DNA of 64,000 nt. Origin: Sarcophilus harrisii. Taxonomy: Eukaryota > Chordata > Mammalia > Dasyuromorphia > Dasyuridae. The position numbers were made by a program, and so were the translations under genes. This document shows, piece after piece, positions 9,791-20,688 of the stretch (the stretch's first letter is position 1; each line of letters begins with the position of its first letter). Below the pieces are notes generated by a model. The model searched no databases, was not told the origin of the DNA, and saw only the letters and a list, made by a program, of their open reading frames with translations. The stretch spans positions 72,485,823 to 72,549,822 of the forward strand of contig NC_045432.1 in assembly GCF_902635505.1 (NCBI RefSeq), in the 5' to 3' direction.

Positions 9791-10033
9791 CTCCGTCTCT
9801 TTCTGAATCTTTGCCTCTCCCTCTTCCTCTCTTCTGGCTCTCCTATTCTCTCTCCCTCCCTCTTTCGTTTTCCATCTCTCTCACTTGCATACACCAACAC
9901 ACCCACTCCTCTTATCATCCTGGTTGTCGTTCCCCCACAACCTTCTGTTGAAGGTCCCTTTATCAATTATGTCATAGGGCTTGTGAGGAAAAAAAATGTG
10001 TTAACTCAATGGTATAGCTGTTATTTCTCCTCT

Positions 10034-10125
10034 AGAATGTGGCTGCTTGAGAGAAAGGGTTGCTTTCTTTTTCTGTCATTTCATCTGTAGAACCTATCAC
10101 AGAGTAGGTGCTTTTTTTTTTTTTT
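10034..10125 (+). repeat. L2 3' terminus that seeds the minisatellite
   Basis: 'gaatgtggctgcttgagaga' followed by 'cacagagtaggtgctttttt' matches the order of the L2 3' end (gaatgtaagctccttgaggg ... cacatagtaggtgcttaata). The units that follow repeat its last 50 or so bases. Confidence 0.65.
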
Positions 10126-10245
10126 TAAACAAACACTTGTAGGGTCTTTCTTAAAAAAGCACCTCTGTCTCTGACCCTAGTACAGAGTAAGTGCTTTCTT
10201 AAGCAAGCACTTGTAGGTGCCTTTTTTCTTTTTCTTTTTCTTTTT

Positions 10246-10392
10246 TTTTTTTTTGCTGAGGTAATTGGAGTTAAGTGACTTGCCCAAGATCACACAGCTA
10301 GGAAGTGTTTAAGTGTCTGAGGCCAGATTTGAACTCAGGTCTTCCTGACTTCAGAGCTGGTGCTCTATCCACTGTGTCACCTAGCTGCTCCT
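10246..10392 (-). repeat. tRNA-derived marsupial SINE, minus strand
   Basis: Poly-T, then 'ggagttaagtgacttgccca', 'cacacagctaggaagtgttt' and the reversed head 'tccactgtgtcacctagctg'. Inserted within the minisatellite: array-like sequence lies immediately on both sides. Confidence 0.85.
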
Positions 10393-11069
10393 GAGTAGGT
10401 ACTTTTTTAAACAAGCACCTGTGTCTCTGATCCTACCACAGAATAGATGCTTTTTTAAACAAGCTTTCTGATTTAAGATCCAAGGCTTCTTCTACCAACT
10501 CAGTAAAAATCTTATTTCCCCCTAGCCAAATATTGTACCCACAAAGTCCTTTTCACTCTTAATTTTTTTCTTCTTCCATTTCTTCCAGTAGGTACTTTCT
10601 CAAACAAGCACCTGTATTTCCGACCCCAGTACAGAGTAGGTGCTTTTTAAAGCAAGCAGCTGTGTCTTTGACCCCAACACAGAGTAGGTGCTTTTTTAAG
10701 CAAGCACCTGTGTCTGACCCCAGTACAGACTAGGTGCTTTTTTATTTTATTATTTTGGGTTTTTTTCTTAACACAGTTAAGAAAATCCATTTTGTTTAAT
10801 CAAGATGTGAAAGGGCCACATCCATGACACTACTTATATTTTTTAATAAAAAGGAATTAAATATTTTTTCCAATGACCTTTTATAGAACAAACATGGTTT
10901 ACTTAATCTACTTCAGAATATTAAACTTAGTTGATATCTTATCCACTGCACCCCATCCACTCAATTAGCAACTTAATTGTTTTCCCTCTGGACCTTATTT
11001 ACTTATATTTCAGGAAAGGATCTTGTCGAAATCTTTTCAATAAGGGGTGATAAAAAGTTAAGATGATCA

Positions 11070-11200
11070 TAGTAGGAATCTGAAGCTTTAAGAGCTTTAT
11101 TGGCATACCCAACATCATATGGCTAAAAAGTAGCAGAATTAGGATTCAAATCCATGATTTCTGGTTTAAAATCCATGGTTCTACCAACTCAGGAAAAAAT
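11070..11200 (-). repeat. MIR-type SINE fragment
   Basis: 'agcagaattaggattcaaat' and 'ggttctaccaactcagg' follow the reversed MIR order. Its end is part of the block duplicated at 10471-10613. Confidence 0.45.
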
Positions 11201-11444
11201 CTTATTACCTCCTAGCTAAATAATGTACCCACAAAGTCCTTTTCACTCTCAATTTTTTTCTCCTTTCATTTCTTCCAGTAGGTACTTTCTTAAACAAACA
11301 CCTGTGCCTCTGAATCCAGCACAGAGTAGGTGCTTTTTTTAAACAAGCCCCCATGTCTCTGACTCCAGCACAGAGTAGATATTTTTTAAACAAGCACCTA
11401 TGAGCACCTGTGTCTCTGATCCTAGCACAGAGAAGGTGCTTTTT

Positions 11445-12121
11445 CTTTCTTTCTTTCTTTTTTTTTTTTTTTTTAAATAATTATAACTTTTTATTAACAG
11501 AACATATGCCTGGGTAATTTTTTACATTATCCCTTGCACTCACTTCTGTTCCGATTTTTCCCTTCTCTCCCTCCACCCCCTCCCCCAGATGGCAGGCAGT
11601 CTTATACATATCAAATATGTCACAGTGTATCCTAGATACAATATATGTGTGCAGAACCCAACAGTTCTCTTGTTGCACTGGAAGAATTGGATTCAGCAGG
11701 TAAAAATAACCCGGGGAGAAAAACAAAAATGCAAACAGTTTACACTCATTTCCCAGTATTCTTTCTTTGGGTGTAGTTGCTTCTGTCCATCATTGATCAA
11801 TTGAAACTGAATTAGTTCTTCTCTTTGTCGAAGATATCCACTTCCATCAGGATACATCCTCATACAGTATTGTTGTTGGAGTGTATAGTGATCTCCTGGT
11901 TCTGCTCATTTCACTCAGCATCAGTTCATGTAAGTCTCCCCAAGCCTCTCGGTATTCATCCTGCTGCTCATTTCTTACAGAACAATAATATTCCATAACA
12001 TTCATATGCCACAATTTATTCAGCCATCCCCCAACTGATGGGCATCCATTCATTTTCCAGTTTCTAGCCACTACAGAAAGGGCTGCCACAAACATTTTAG
12101 CACATACAGGTCCCTTTCGAA
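11445..12121 (-). repeat. L1 3' end, minus strand, inserted in the minisatellite
   Basis: Poly-T start, L1 3' UTR, then ORF2 C-terminal codons on the minus strand ending at a 5' truncation. A perfect 12-bp duplication AAGGTGCTTTTT at 11433-11444 and 12122-12133 flanks it. That word is itself part of the minisatellite unit, so the array predates the L1. Confidence 0.9.
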
Positions 12122-12299
12122 AAGGTGCTTTTTAAAACAAGCACCTGACTCTAGCACAGAGTAGGTGCTTTTTAACAAAAGCTCGTTGAGTTGAATTGAA
12201 TTAAATTGGCATCTTTGTGGCCCCAAACAAATCACTAGATATCATTTTGCCCAACTCTGAAAGGCAGTTAGACTAGATGACCCAAGGTCTTTTCCAACT

Positions 12300-12540
12300 C
12301 TGATAATAGGTAGCATTTACATAGCTGTTTGATGTGCTTTAAGGAAGCTACCTCATTTAATTCTCACAACAGTCCCATAAGATAGGTGCTGTCTCCAATT
12401 TGCAGATGAAGAAACTGAGGTTTAGGGAGATTAAGTGACTCTGTGTTGCAAGCTAAGGAAGTATCAGAGGCAGAATTTGAACACAGGTCTTCTGGACAAG
12501 TCCCACTCTCTCTGCACTGAGCCTTCTGGTTGCCTCTAAC
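12300..12540. repeat. MIR-type CORE-SINE (MIR_Mars-like)
   Basis: 'aataggtagcatttacatag', 'tctcacaacagtcccataag', 'gatgaagaaactgaggttta' and 'gaatttgaacacaggtcttc' occur in the usual order. 12255-12300 ('agactagatgacccaaggtc') looks like the tail of an adjoining MIR/THER element. Confidence 0.75.
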
Positions 12541-13028
12541 TCTTTACGTATCTATAAAATGGAGGTCATAATCCTCATATTGCCTTTCTCATCCTTAAAA
12601 CACAATTTAAATCTGAGGTGATGTCTATTCTAAGGTCATGCAATTGTGCTAGTTGCCTATTGAGAAAACTAAGGATGTGACTGTGTGAGACCACTCAGCC
12701 TGCTAATTTGGCTTTTTAATCAAGAAGTTTTACCTAAGTGGGTTGTGAGGGATTGTAGGCAAAAGGACGTCTTTTAGAGTAAGTTCAGTTCAGAACTGCA
12801 TCATTGTAGTTGTGCCTGGCCTTCTGAGGTCACCTGCACCGTTAACCAACAGAAGGGCACTTCGGCTGATGAATAGGAATTCAATAGACTGACTTCTTTC
12901 CCAAGTCTCTTGTAGACCATAAGCTTTTTGACATAGTTAACCTGTATTCTTTATTGGTGGAGGATATCTTGTGATAATGAAAAGACCATTCCACTTTAAC
13001 GGGTCACTGCATACTTGTTTCCCTATAG

Positions 13029-13213
13029 AACTTCTGTGGCAATGTCTACTCGGGAGGCTAAATTATCACCAGTTATTCCTGTTATAAAACATTCTTCCTT
13101 GGTATGTAGAATGAGACACAGTGACAGTGACTTAGAGCCTTTAATCCTGAGCAGTGATGATGATTTAGAAACTGATGACTACCAGGAGGGATATCTTCTT
13201 CATCGAGCATTTG
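13029..13213 (+). CDS. CENPI: CENPI exon 2: start codon, residues 1-57
   Basis: Acceptor tatag|aac, 13 nt of 5' UTR, ATG at 13042 and donor ttg|gtaagt (phase 1). The protein starts [16 protein letters not shown] and then becomes acidic ([20 protein letters not shown]). Human CENP-I also has a poorly conserved, acidic stretch before its folded part, though the sequences hardly align. Confidence 0.88.
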
Positions 13214-16200
13214 GTAAGTATCTATGAGCCATATCTCCCTCCCCAACTGTCTCGCTTTTTTTTTTGTTGTTGTCTTTTCTTTTTTGATGGCCTTAAGGCA
13301 CTATCTGGAAAACACCTTTAAATGAAGTCATTTCTAGTCTTCTGAAGTCATTGCTGTTTTTTCCAATAGATTATATAGATACACAATCGCTGGATTTGCA
13401 ATACAAGGCCCAAGGCCATAACTCTGGTCCTACTACATTATTATGTGTGTGATCTTCTCTTTTGGGGACTTGAGTTTCTTCATCAGCAGAGTAAAAGGTT
13501 GGACTGGATAATTTCTAAGAAACTTTTCAGCCCAATGATATAACTACCTCTTTCCATGTTGGTTTCAAATCGGAATTAAATTATTTCGTCATGATTGAAG
13601 ACTTAAGACTTCTAGAAATTTGTAGGAGATTTTTATGGTCAACTATTCTTGTCCTAGCGGTCAGTGCTGTCCTTGTTTCAGATATCACATAGCTGATAAC
13701 TCCTTTTGTTATCTTTTAAGATGCTTTACTATCCATTTTCCAAATTCTGTTGTAGTGAAAGTTAGATTTAGAATTCCTGAGCTTACAGGTATGACAAAGT
13801 TATAGTTTGTGAGAATAGAATTTTTCAAACAGTCAGGAAATCAAATGGATAAGGCTAAAGCCACCAACATTCTTAACTTTCCAGGGACAGACTATTTTCC
13901 CAGTTTAAAAGTATGGTTGCTATAAAATAATACTAGAAACATAAGGAAGGAAAAAAAATTGTCATTATGAGGCTAGCCTTATTAAGTGTTCCAGATTGTA
14001 ATTTTGTTAAGAATGACTATTCAGAGTGATCTATGGTCTTCAGAGTTTCCCTTTCAATTTTTCTAGAGTACTTCCAGAATGTGCACAAAAAAGGAGAAGT
14101 CATGGAGAAACACTTGCAGAATGTGGAAGATATCGCTTGGAAGTCTGGGTTAGCACCTGAAAGCATTGACATGCTGTTAGATGTGGCACTGAATGGCCCG
14201 TTTGGTATGTAGGGGTGAAGTCAACTCTTGGATCAGTTTCCTGAAGTTGGTGCTTCCTCAACTTTGTAATATTGTGTTACTTCTATTGTATTTCAGCATT
14301 TTCTAATTTGTGATAAGCTAGGCATCTCTAGTGTTGAACCTATAAAGTGAACATCAGTGTGTGTACCTATCTACCCTACCTTAGCCACACATAAAGGTAG
14401 TTACACCTTTGATCTTTTTTTTTTTTTTTTTTTTTAATTTTTAAAGCTTTTTATTTTCAAACATATGCCCGGATAATTTGACAGCATAGCTCCTTGCATA
14501 GCCTTGTGTTTCAAATTTTCTCCTCCTTCCCCCCACCCCTCCCCTAGATGGCAAGCAATCCAATATATTATATTTTTGATCTTGCCATCACCCACAAATG
14601 TACGACTTTCACATTCTAGAATTCAGAAATCTATTTATCTGACCATAATCTATGGACTTTTCTCCTCTTCCCCCTGCCCCCCCCCCCCTTTTTTTTTTAA
14701 ACAAAACTTCATTCTTCACCTGTGGCATGACCTCTAGTCATTTTTCCCTCACTTTCTCTCCCACACCATCTCCTTTGCACCAGTCACTCTTTTTTTCACC
14801 ATCTTGGTTCTCCTTGGTGAACTAATTCATTTCTCCAGTATCCTCTCTTGAGTCCCTTGTATGGCTTATTGTACCATGTCAGGCCTCAGCCTTGCATCAC
14901 TCTCACTATTTACTGCCTTCACTCCAAAACATATGCTGCTGAATAAAGGTAGAGAAAACCATGTAGCCATTCTGATTTGATCCACTATAAATTTATGATA
15001 CGCAACTTCAACTGGGCCCTTGCTGCTGCTAGGTAATCCTGTGATACCTCCCTAATCAACTTTTCCTGTCCTCCACAGTAGCTCTTCCAAACCTCTTCAT
15101 TTCTCTTCAAGCCTACCATGGTTCCTCCTATCCCCACTCTCTCAGCTGAGAATCTTGCTTTTTTGCAAAAAAATGGAGGCCATTTGATGAACGCTCTCTT
15201 TTTCATCTCATTACTTTAGTGTGTTCTACCACAGTCTCTTTCTGTCACTCCTGTCTCATCTGATGAGGTGGTCTTATTTCTTACCAAGGCTAACTCCTCT
15301 ATGTGTTCAAGTGATCCCATCCCACCAGATTGCCCTCTCTTTCTTCCCCACTCTCATTTATTTTTAATCTTTCTCTGTCTAGTGGAACATTGCCAACTGC
15401 TTACAAAGATGCTCTTGTTTCCTCCATCCCGAAAAAAATCCTCACTTGATCTTTCCATCCTTGCTATTGCCCTGTATTTCTTCTACCCTTTGTAGCTACA
15501 CTCCTTGAAAAGGCCATCTACAATAGCTGTGTCCACTTTCTCAGACCTCTTCCGGTTCACTCTCTTAGTTGCCAAATCCACTGGCCCTTTCTCCATCCTC
15601 ATTCTCGACCTTTCTGCAGTCTTTAGCACTGTTGATCCCTCTTTCCTCCTTGATATTCTCCTCTCTCTAGGTTTTGGAGACATGACTCTTTCCAAGTTCC
15701 ACCTCTCTGACTACTCCTTTTCAGTCTCCTTTGTTGGACCATCTTTCCAGTTCATACCCTCCTAAATAGAGATGCCTGCAGGGGTCTGTGCTACGCCCTC
15801 TTCTCTTCTTCTGATTTGTTTTATTTGGTGATCTCCTCCGTTCCCGTGGATTTAATTATCCTCTCTATGCTGATGATTCTCAAATCTACCTATCCTGCTC
15901 CAATCTCCCATCCCAGCTGCCTTTGGCCCAGTTCAATGTTCGGCTGATGGACCAACTCACGGGGCCACCAGTCCCACTGAAGATCACTGCAGAGCAACAG
16001 CTCCTCCGTCTCCAGTTGAATGTTTTTCTGTGTGGATTTCTGGGAGTTTTGATTTGTGTGTGTGTGTGTGTGTGTGTGTGTGGATCTGACTGAGGAGTTC
16101 CTATAACAATCTGGAGCTTAATGTAATCAGTGACATATGATTGAAAGCCAAAGTATTTCTTCCATTTGAATGGCTTCCCTAACTGTGTGCCTCAGGCTTT

Positions 16201-19200
16201 TGAGATCGTGTCACCTCCGATACAGCTTTGTATATTTGGTCCAGTTCAGCTGCTCTTTCTGACTTCATCTTCTTAAGTGTCAATTTATCATAGCACATTG
16301 GGATCCAAGTTGTTAAGAGAGCAAAGGAGGTGATTCCTCTGTCATCAGTGATGAAAATAGATGATTATAGAAATATGGGCAGATCTCTCAGGCTTTTTCC
16401 ATCTGTCACCCTTCCAGTTTTCCTTTATAAATATTCTTCAGATGATCTGGCGGAGTTGGATCACATTCCCTTTTGTCTCCACCTTTCTTTTCACGGACCT
16501 AATCTCATATCCTCACGCCCCCATAGCTCCCCAGTGAGACTTTACCAATCTGTTAATATTCTGAAGCAGCAGCTTAAATAGGTTGATTGAGCTGTCTGAT
16601 TTGCACACAGCGTCTTCTCCTCTTTATCTTACAGTTTCCTATTAACTTGTCTTTTGTTCCACTTGCTTGTTCTGGCTGGAGCACAGCTGATTATAAAATG
16701 ACTCTCCTGTGCATAATCAACTGTATCCTGTCAGATTATAGTCGGTTTCATATTTTGGTAGTGATGATCGTGACTTCTATCCAAGCCTTTCTAGGCTTTC
16801 ATGAGTCTCATAAATGAAGACTTCTTTATTAAGCATTGTGTGTCAGGCCCTCTGCCAAGAGTGTGAATTCAAAATCAAAAGTTAAGACAGCTCCTTCCTC
16901 AAGGAGCTCACAGCCTAGTAGGAACAGATAACACATTTGTGGCATGATGGCCAGGGAAATGGCCAGAACGGCTCGTAAAGTTACTGGGATTATGAGTAGA
17001 GACATGGGGTACAAGTTTGAGACAGTAGCAGTGACCATATTGTTTTAATTCGGCTTCCAGATGAAAGTATTGCTCCTGCATAAGCATGAGGCTTCTGAGT
17101 TATCTATAAACCTTGTGATCTGAACTCTGTTTTCCACCATGTTTTTTGCTATCCTTCCTGGCCACCTCTGATTTGAAGTCACCGAGCATCTATTGTATTT
17201 ATTAATTTAGTTGTAATCACCAAATCCATCAGAGAAATATTGAAGGTCGTCCTTCCCAGCAGATGTTGATAGCTTGATGATGGCCTTTTTTCTTCTTCTG
17301 AACTCTGCTGCTCAATGTGACAAGTGTGCCTGTGACATTATTTCTTGTTGCTTTTGGGTACATGATAAAACCATCTCCTTTATTTTTTTCTTGAAAAAGA
17401 ACTGTGAGCCTTCCTTCCATTTAACTCCAACTTCATCTACATATTTTGGTTTCATTTATAATGAGAATGTCAGTATTTTAAAAATGACTGTTTTTTAATT
17501 CTGATCTCAAGTATCAAAACGAATATTTCCATATACATAGTAGAATAGAAAAAGCAGATTGTACATAAAACTGTATATCTATTTTCAGAATGTCAATATT
17601 GATACTGTTGCTATGGCCAAAGAATTCTTCCCTTTCTTAGCTGAGCTGACGCTCAGACAGTCGACAAGGTCTGTCACTGAGAGTGTGTTCCAAGTTTTGC
17701 TATCTTGCTCTTGTGGAGGCGGCCCAACTTATATCAAGGTCATTTTTAAAATGTCATGCTCAGAATTGCACAGGGCACTTGAGATCCGGCCCGCCCAGGG
17801 CTGAACATAGCAGGATTACTCCCTCCTACGCCTTCTAATGCAGCCTGAGATCATGGTAACTTTTGGTACCTTGGGCCCCTTTGGTGGTCGATCTGCTGAA
17901 GCTTATAGATAGAGCTCCGCCCAGATTATGCCCTATTATGCATTCATATTGGAAGCCAATGCTTCATTCTACCTATGCATTAATTAACATAAAAACATAA
18001 TCTTTTCCTATCAAGTTCAAGGATTCCTCCTGAAATCTATCCATGGATCCCTTGTGGGTCTGCACCTTAGGTTCAGAACCCCTAAATTCACATCTTTGAC
18101 TGTCACATCAACCCCTTGACTCACTGGATTTGCTGTCGATGAATAACCCCAAAGCTTTTTCAGATCATTTGTTTAGTCATCTTGTATTTGTGAAGATTTT
18201 TTTTTAACCCAAATATAAATCCATTTTATTAGATCCAAGACATCACGCTAACCTGTTAATTCTATAATTCCACATCTTGTCATCTGCGCCTTTTATTTAT
18301 ATGTCATCTATTTTGATATCTGTCAGACTTGTCATTTTCTTTATGTGCCATTCCGTTTCTTGTTTCTGTACCTTTTCAGAGGCTAACCCCTGGGCCTGGA
18401 ATTCTCTCCCTTCTCACATTTTGACTTTTAATCCCTGGCTTCTTTCAAGGGCTCAGTTCAAGGGCTCCCCCATACAAAAAGCTTTTTCTGATTTCCCTAC
18501 ATTCCAGTAGATAATGTTCTTCCCTCTTGCCTTGAATTTACTTTGTATTTACTTTCTGAATATTTTGTATTTACTTAACTGTGCACATAATGTATTCTTC
18601 CCAGCAGAATGTCAGCTCTCTGGGGGTGAGAACTGTTTGGTTTTATTGCTGCATTCCTAGCACTTGGAAGATAGGTTCCAAGCGCTTTTTGAATAGATTT
18701 GCCTTTATCTGGCCCTGGGCCACCTACAGATGCTTGAAGCATTCAACTAGCAAAGTCTTTCCCGTTGACTTTCGACCACTAACATCTACTCTTTGCCTCT
18801 AGCCATATTGTGAATTCTAAATTTATGTAACTGTTATGGTCTGGCTCATATCTTTCCATCTTTTCTACATTAACAATAAGAGATTTTTGTCAGATGTTTC
18901 TCTGAAGTCTGCATCATTATCCCTTAGAAGGGAAGTGATCATTTTGTCTTCAGAGTATCTAGCTCCTTTCACTCCTGAAGACCTTCCCATCTCACGTCTT
19001 ACTTGTTTCCAGGGATTCTTTGGCTCTCCTGTCTTTTTTGATCTTCTGCTTTTCTCTTAACCAAGTACCCTAGCCTTGAGAGATCCTTTATTTTCTTTGT
19101 GATGTTTTGTATCCTTTCTCTTTATTGGGAACAGGCTGGGGTGCTGGCAGAAGTCAGGAGGAGGAGGAAGGAGTATAACTTAGTTCTTTCTGATAAGCTG

Positions 19201-20657
19201 GCTCAGAATTACTAGGTCCATCCTTTGTTTTCTAGGTTTAAAAATGGGCACGTCATTTGTCCTTTAAAAAAAAAAAAAAAAAAACAACCTGTAGGTGCAT
19301 CTTGCCTGCATAGTTTTGTTTTATTTTTTAATTAATTTATTTTTTAATTTAACACATTGCTTTATGAATCATGTTGGGATAGAAAAATCAGAGCAAAAGG
19401 GGAAAAAATTAGGGGAGAGAAAATAAAAACAAAAAAGGTGAACATAGCTTATATTGATTTACATTCAGTTTCCTTAGTTCTTTTTCTGGATGCAGATGGC
19501 ATTTTCTGTCCAAAGTGTATTGGGATTGCTTTGGATCACTGAACCACTGAGGAGAACCAAGTCTTTTACAGTTGATCATGGCACAGTCTTGCTGTTATTG
19601 TGTACGATGTATTTCTGGTTCTGCTTGTTTCTCAGCATCAATTCATGTAAATTTTTCCAGGCCTTTCTATAGTCAGCTTGTTTATCATTTTTATAGAATA
19701 ATAATATTCCATTATCTTCACGTACCACAGCTTGTTTAGCCGTTCTCCAGTTGATGGGCATCCTCTCCTTTTCCAATTCTTTGTTACCACAAAAAGAACT
19801 GCTGCAAACATTTTTGCATATGTGGGGTTCTTTCACCTTATTTTATGATCTCTTTGGGTTACAGACCCTGTAGAGACACTGCTGGATCAAAGGGTATTTT
19901 GATGGCCCTTTGGGCATATACATGATTTCTTAAAAATAAAGCTCAGTGACTTCAATAATGTATGCCAATTCATTAAGTATCTTGTGATGCCTTTTATTCA
20001 GTTAACCTTGGCATCTAGCTCTATGAATGCAGTCAGTGTATTTAGCTTACCTTTTAAATTGTTTATCTCTATGAACTAGTCTGGGTATCACATTGGAAGT
20101 CTAGGCTAGTTAATTGTTCTTGAAAAAGGGAGTGTCTAACTTTCATACTTTTCAGTTATTAGCGTTCCCCTTTCTCTGATTCTTTTTTGTCTAAATCAAA
20201 AATAATGCACTGAGTCGGGAATATATCCAAAAGAGATGAGTGGTGAAAAGAAAAGGTTTCATTTATCCCAGAATATTTACAGCAACCCTTCTGGTTATCT
20301 AGAAACCCAGGAAAGATCATTGATTGGGAAACAGCTATGCAGATTATGATGCTTGAATGTAATAGAATTATAGTATTATGAAAAATGACAACTGTGAATT
20401 CAGAAAAATTTGGGAGGACTTATATGAACTGATATAAAGCGAAACGAGCAGAACCCAGAAAACAGTATACACAATGACTGGGACAATGTAAATGGAAAGA
20501 GCAAAACTGAAATTTGAAATTAGAGTGACCAAGCTTAGTCCCACAGAAAAGATGGTATACCAAGTCCTCTTCCATCTTTGCAGAGATGGGGGGGGGGGGG
20601 TTATTAGTGTGAAACATTGCAAATATTGTCAGAATTTTTATGTTGATTAGTTTTATT

Positions 20658-20688
<31 letters not shown>

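Larger units (their letters stand above)
10095..12185 (+). repeat. ~48-bp hairpin minisatellite from an L2 tail, interrupted
   Basis: At least 13 diverged copies of the word (g)agtaggtgcttttt...aagcaagcacctgtgtctctgacccc, with starts near 10099, 10185, 10394, 10441, 10587, 10635, 10683, 10728, 11277, 11326, 11374, 11431 and 12161. Adjacent copies are spaced 45-49 bp. Each good unit has 8-base arms AGGTGCTT and AAGCACCT around a short T/A loop. The array is split by a minus-strand SINE, an inner stretch of about 530 bp, and an L1. A block of about 140 bp is also duplicated within it (10471-10613 and 11163-11303). Confidence 0.75.

Noticed and set aside
10095-12185. Regularly spaced palindromic repeats that look CRISPR-like
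   Set aside because: Repeats are contiguous rather than separated by unique spacers, are diverged, and derive from an L2 tail in a mammalian intron. A minisatellite explains them.
14870-15965. Possible host gene with an RT-like domain
   Set aside because: Several frame breaks and the order of phrases matches L2 LINE; no sign of domestication.
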